From Syntrophomonas sp. (GTDB lineage: Bacteria; Bacillota; Syntrophomonadia; Syntrophomonadales; Syntrophomonadaceae): a stretch of 37,787 bases of DNA. Below are positions 36,041 to 37,787 of the stretch, one piece after another. Position numbers and translations under genes: made by a program. The notes below the pieces were generated by a model that saw only the letters and a list, made by a program, of their open reading frames with translations, made no database searches and was not told where the DNA came from. Each line of letters begins with the position of its first letter. Within the stretch, counting starts at the first letter, position 1. The DNA lies in assembly GCF_028707975.1 (NCBI RefSeq), contig NZ_JAQVZX010000014.1, forward strand, positions 1 to 37,787, given 5' to 3'.

Positions 36041-36093
36041 TTAATAGGACCCCGACCGTTTAAAGAAGCGGAGGACGTTTTTCACTGCGTTAT
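36041..36093 (+). repeat. structured repeat, copy 3 (truncated)
   Basis: The 53 bases match one edge of copies 1 and 2: TTAATAGGACCCCGACC, the hairpin CCGTTTAAAGAAGCGG (36055-36070), GAGGACGTTTTTCAC and GCGTTAT. In the stem, C becomes T opposite G, so pairing is kept. The other half is missing. Confidence 0.7.
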
Positions 36094-36145
36094 ATTGGCT
36101 TGACACTCCAAAGCTGAAACATTGGGATACTCAAGGAAGGGAAAC

Positions 36146-36174
36146 TTGACAACTCGAGCAGCAAAGTCTAATAT
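36146..36174 (+). promoter_or_regulatory. promoter of the second DUF4143 ATPase
   Basis: A perfect TTGACA (36146-36151) and TAATAT (36169-36174) are 17 bases apart, 29 bases before the start codon. Confidence 0.8.
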
Positions 36175-36203
36175 AAAATTATATTTTAGAAAAGTCGGAA
36201 GTG

Positions 36204-37430
36204 ATGCGGGTGTATATAAAAAGGGCGTTGGAACAAAGCGTTATAAATATTTCAAGTAGTTTCCCGGTTGTACTGCTTACCGGAGCAAGACAAGTGGGCA
36301 AAACAACGATGCTGAAAAAGCTGGGGGGAGAGAAACGCAGCTATGTTACCTTGGATGATCCTATGGTGAGAGAACTGGCGGTTACAGATCCGGCTCTATT
36401 TTTACAAAGATATACTCCACCTTTGCTTATTGATGAAATACAATATGCACCACAACTATTACCATATATCAAAATAATGGTTGACAGAGAGCGTAAAAAT
36501 GGTCAGTTTTGGCTAACGGGTTCGCAGGTGTTTCATTTAATGAAAGGGGTAAGTGAATCACTGGCAGGCAGGGTTGGAATTGTTAATTTGCTGGGTTTAT
36601 CCCGTGCGGAAGTTATGGATCAAAGCCATCATAGTGGATTTGTTCCGCAGAGTAACGAACTAAAAAACATAAATAAACTGGCGATGCCTCTGGATTTAAA
36701 AACGCTATATGAGGAGATCTACAGAGGCGGCATGCCGGCTGTTTTTGTTGATAAAAAAATAAATTTGGAAATCTTTTTTTCTTCTTATGTGCAGACTTAT
36801 TTGGAGCGTGATATAAAGGATTTAACCCAGGTAGGGGACGAACTGGTCTTTTTTCGTTTTTTGACTGCGGCAGCAGCGAGAACGGCTCAGGAAGTGAATT
36901 ACGCATCATTAGCCGGTGATGTCGGGATCAGTGAGCCAACGGCTAAACAATGGCTGTCGATTTTGGTATCTTCGGGAATAGTCTACTTGCTGGAACCTTA
37001 CTTTAATAACACCTTAAAACGGCTTATAAAAAGACCTAAGATGTATTTTCTTGATACTGGTTTATGCGCCTATTTGACCAAGTGGACGAGTGCAGAAACA
37101 TTAGAAGTGGGTGCAATGTCCGGGGCCTTTTTTGAGACCTGGGTGGTTACGGAAATAATAAAAAGTTACTATTTTCAAGGTAAGAGACCACCGCTTTGTT
37201 ATTATCGGGATAAGGATCAAAAGGAGATTGATTTATTAATTATTGAGGATAATAAGGTATATCCCCTGGAGATTAAAAAAAGCGCCAATCCTGGCAGAGA
37301 GACCATTAAGCATTTTGCGGTTCTTGCCAGAACTCCATTAGAAATAGCTGGTGGAGGCATCATTTGTTTGTGCAATGACTTGATACCCATCAACGAACAG
37401 TATTGGTTTATACCGGTTAAAGTTCTGTAG
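36204..37430 (+). CDS. AAA_14/DUF4143 ATPase (second of two)
   Basis: From the ATG at 36204 (a GTG directly before it is also possible; only CGGAAG lies upstream) the protein has 408 residues. Walker A is LTGARQVGKTTML near 26-38 and Walker B LLIDEIQYAP near 72-81. LTGSQVFHLMKGVSESLAGR follows as the sensor region, and then YLERDIKDL. The DUF4143 end keeps a nuclease-like motif, EIDLLIIEDNKVYPLEIKKS, with an intact D...ExK. It is only distantly related to the copy at 28507, so the two were acquired separately. Function of the family is unknown. Confidence 0.92.
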   Translation: MRVYIKRALEQSVINISSSFPVVLLTGARQVGKTTMLKKLGGEKRSYVTLDDPMVRELAVTDPALFLQRYTPPLLIDEIQYAPQLLPYIKIMVDRERKNGQFWLTGSQVFHLMKGVSESLAGRVGIVNLLGLSRAEVMDQSHHSGFVPQSNELKNINKLAMPLDLKTLYEEIYRGGMPAVFVDKKINLEIFFSSYVQTYLERDIKDLTQVGDELVFFRFLTAAAARTAQEVNYASLAGDVGISEPTAKQWLSILVSSGIVYLLEPYFNNTLKRLIKRPKMYFLDTGLCAYLTKWTSAETLEVGAMSGAFFETWVVTEIIKSYYFQGKRPPLCYYRDKDQKEIDLLIIEDNKVYPLEIKKSANPGRETIKHFAVLARTPLEIAGGGIICLCNDLIPINEQYWFIPVKVL

Positions 37431-37482
37431 CTGTGAGGGTAAACATTTCTCTTAGATAAATGAAATTGAACGGAGTTTTGAG

Positions 37483-37787
37483 ATGGCTAAAATTGAACTT
37501 ATTGCTACCGCTACCTTTGGGCTGGAAGCTATTGTAGCTCGGGAAGTGCGTAAACTGGGTTTTGACGAGGTGAAGGTGGAAAATGCCCGGGTTACCTTCC
37601 CGGCCTCCCGGGCGGATATCTGTCGGGCCAATCTCTGGCTGCGCAGTGCTGACCGGGTGTTGGTCAAGATGGGAGAATTCCCGGCCCGTTCTTTTACTGA
37701 GCTTTTTGATCAGACCCGCGAATTACCCTGGTCTGATTGGCTGCCGGTCAACGCTAACTTCCCGGTGCAGGGAAAGTCCATCCGCTC
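37483..37787 (+). CDS. RlmL-like 23S rRNA methyltransferase, N-terminal part (runs off the right edge)
   Basis: The ATG at 37483 (CGGAG upstream) opens MAKIELIATATFGLEAIVAR, followed by EVRKLGFDEVKVENARVTF and ANLWLRSADRVLVKMGEFPA. This is the ferredoxin-like plus THUMP start of the RlmL/YpsC family, which methylates N2 of a guanine in 23S rRNA. About 101 residues are visible; the SAM-binding domain lies outside the window. It begins 52 bases after the DUF4143 gene, with no terminator seen between them. Confidence 0.88.
   Translation, partial: MAKIELIATATFGLEAIVAREVRKLGFDEVKVENARVTFPASRADICRANLWLRSADRVLVKMGEFPARSFTELFDQTRELPWSDWLPVNANFPVQGKSIR

Overview
The window is a chromosomal segment of a Gram-positive, Clostridia-type bacterium and spans the replication origin. 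The gene order on the left (jag, yidC, yidD, rnpA and rpmH leftward; dnaA, dnaN, recF, a remB-like gene, gyrB and gyrA rightward) is the standard Firmicutes origin layout. Frequent TTG and GTG starts with strong AGGAGG sites, a serine T-box, and an interleaved set of mobile remnants suggest a syntrophic or anaerobic clostridium such as the Syntrophomonas group. That placement is inference; no search was possible.

Layout. 1-148: the 5' end of a group II intron sitting directly behind the jag terminator. 162-2460: jag-yidC-yidD-rnpA-rpmH on the minus strand. 2600-4176: dnaA, with DnaA-box-like sites before it and a DnaA box plus DnaA-trio unwinding module after it. 4177-11056: dnaN, recF, remB-like, gyrB, gyrA. 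11106-11990: pdxS without an adjacent pdxT. 12016-16783: a serine module made of a promoter, a T-box leader with a UCC specifier, a class V aminotransferase, serA and serS. 16797-17287: tRNA-Ser(TGA), tRNA-Ser(GCT), tRNA-Arg(ACG).

From 17.3 kb on the window is an accessory zone. It holds a REP-associated (RAYT) transposase with perfect 21-bp inverted ends, a frameshifted LecB-like lectin, an intact and a truncated tautomerase, a RelBE-type pair, fragments of glutamate synthase and of an IS4-type transposase, a frameshifted BrxE homologue, and a DUF4258/YgiT-zinc-finger pair. Next come a PAS-GGDEF-HD-GYP protein with a FIST sensor protein (minus strand), a 400-bp fold-back element, tRNA-Arg(CCT), tadA, an orphan tRNA-Ser half, tRNA-Ser(CGA) with a tyrosine-recombinase remnant, a DUF4143 ATPase, rmuC, pgeF, a MerR-like gene, tRNA-Ser(GGA), a DUF5131 fragment, a conserved unknown gene, a decayed DUF4926 pair, a second DUF4143 ATPase and the start of an RlmL-like methyltransferase.

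How the parts work together. The serine T-box reads UCC, the codon of the tRNA-Ser(GGA) encoded at 33.7 kb. All four serine isoacceptor types, SerRS and serine biosynthesis genes are therefore within about 22 kb. TadA and its expected substrate tRNA-Arg(ACG) are also both present. The most interesting unexplained signals are a structured repeat present three times (23349, 32364, 36041), the fold-back element and its 67-bp derivative (12353, 26309), and frameshifts at homopolymers in the lectin and BrxE genes.
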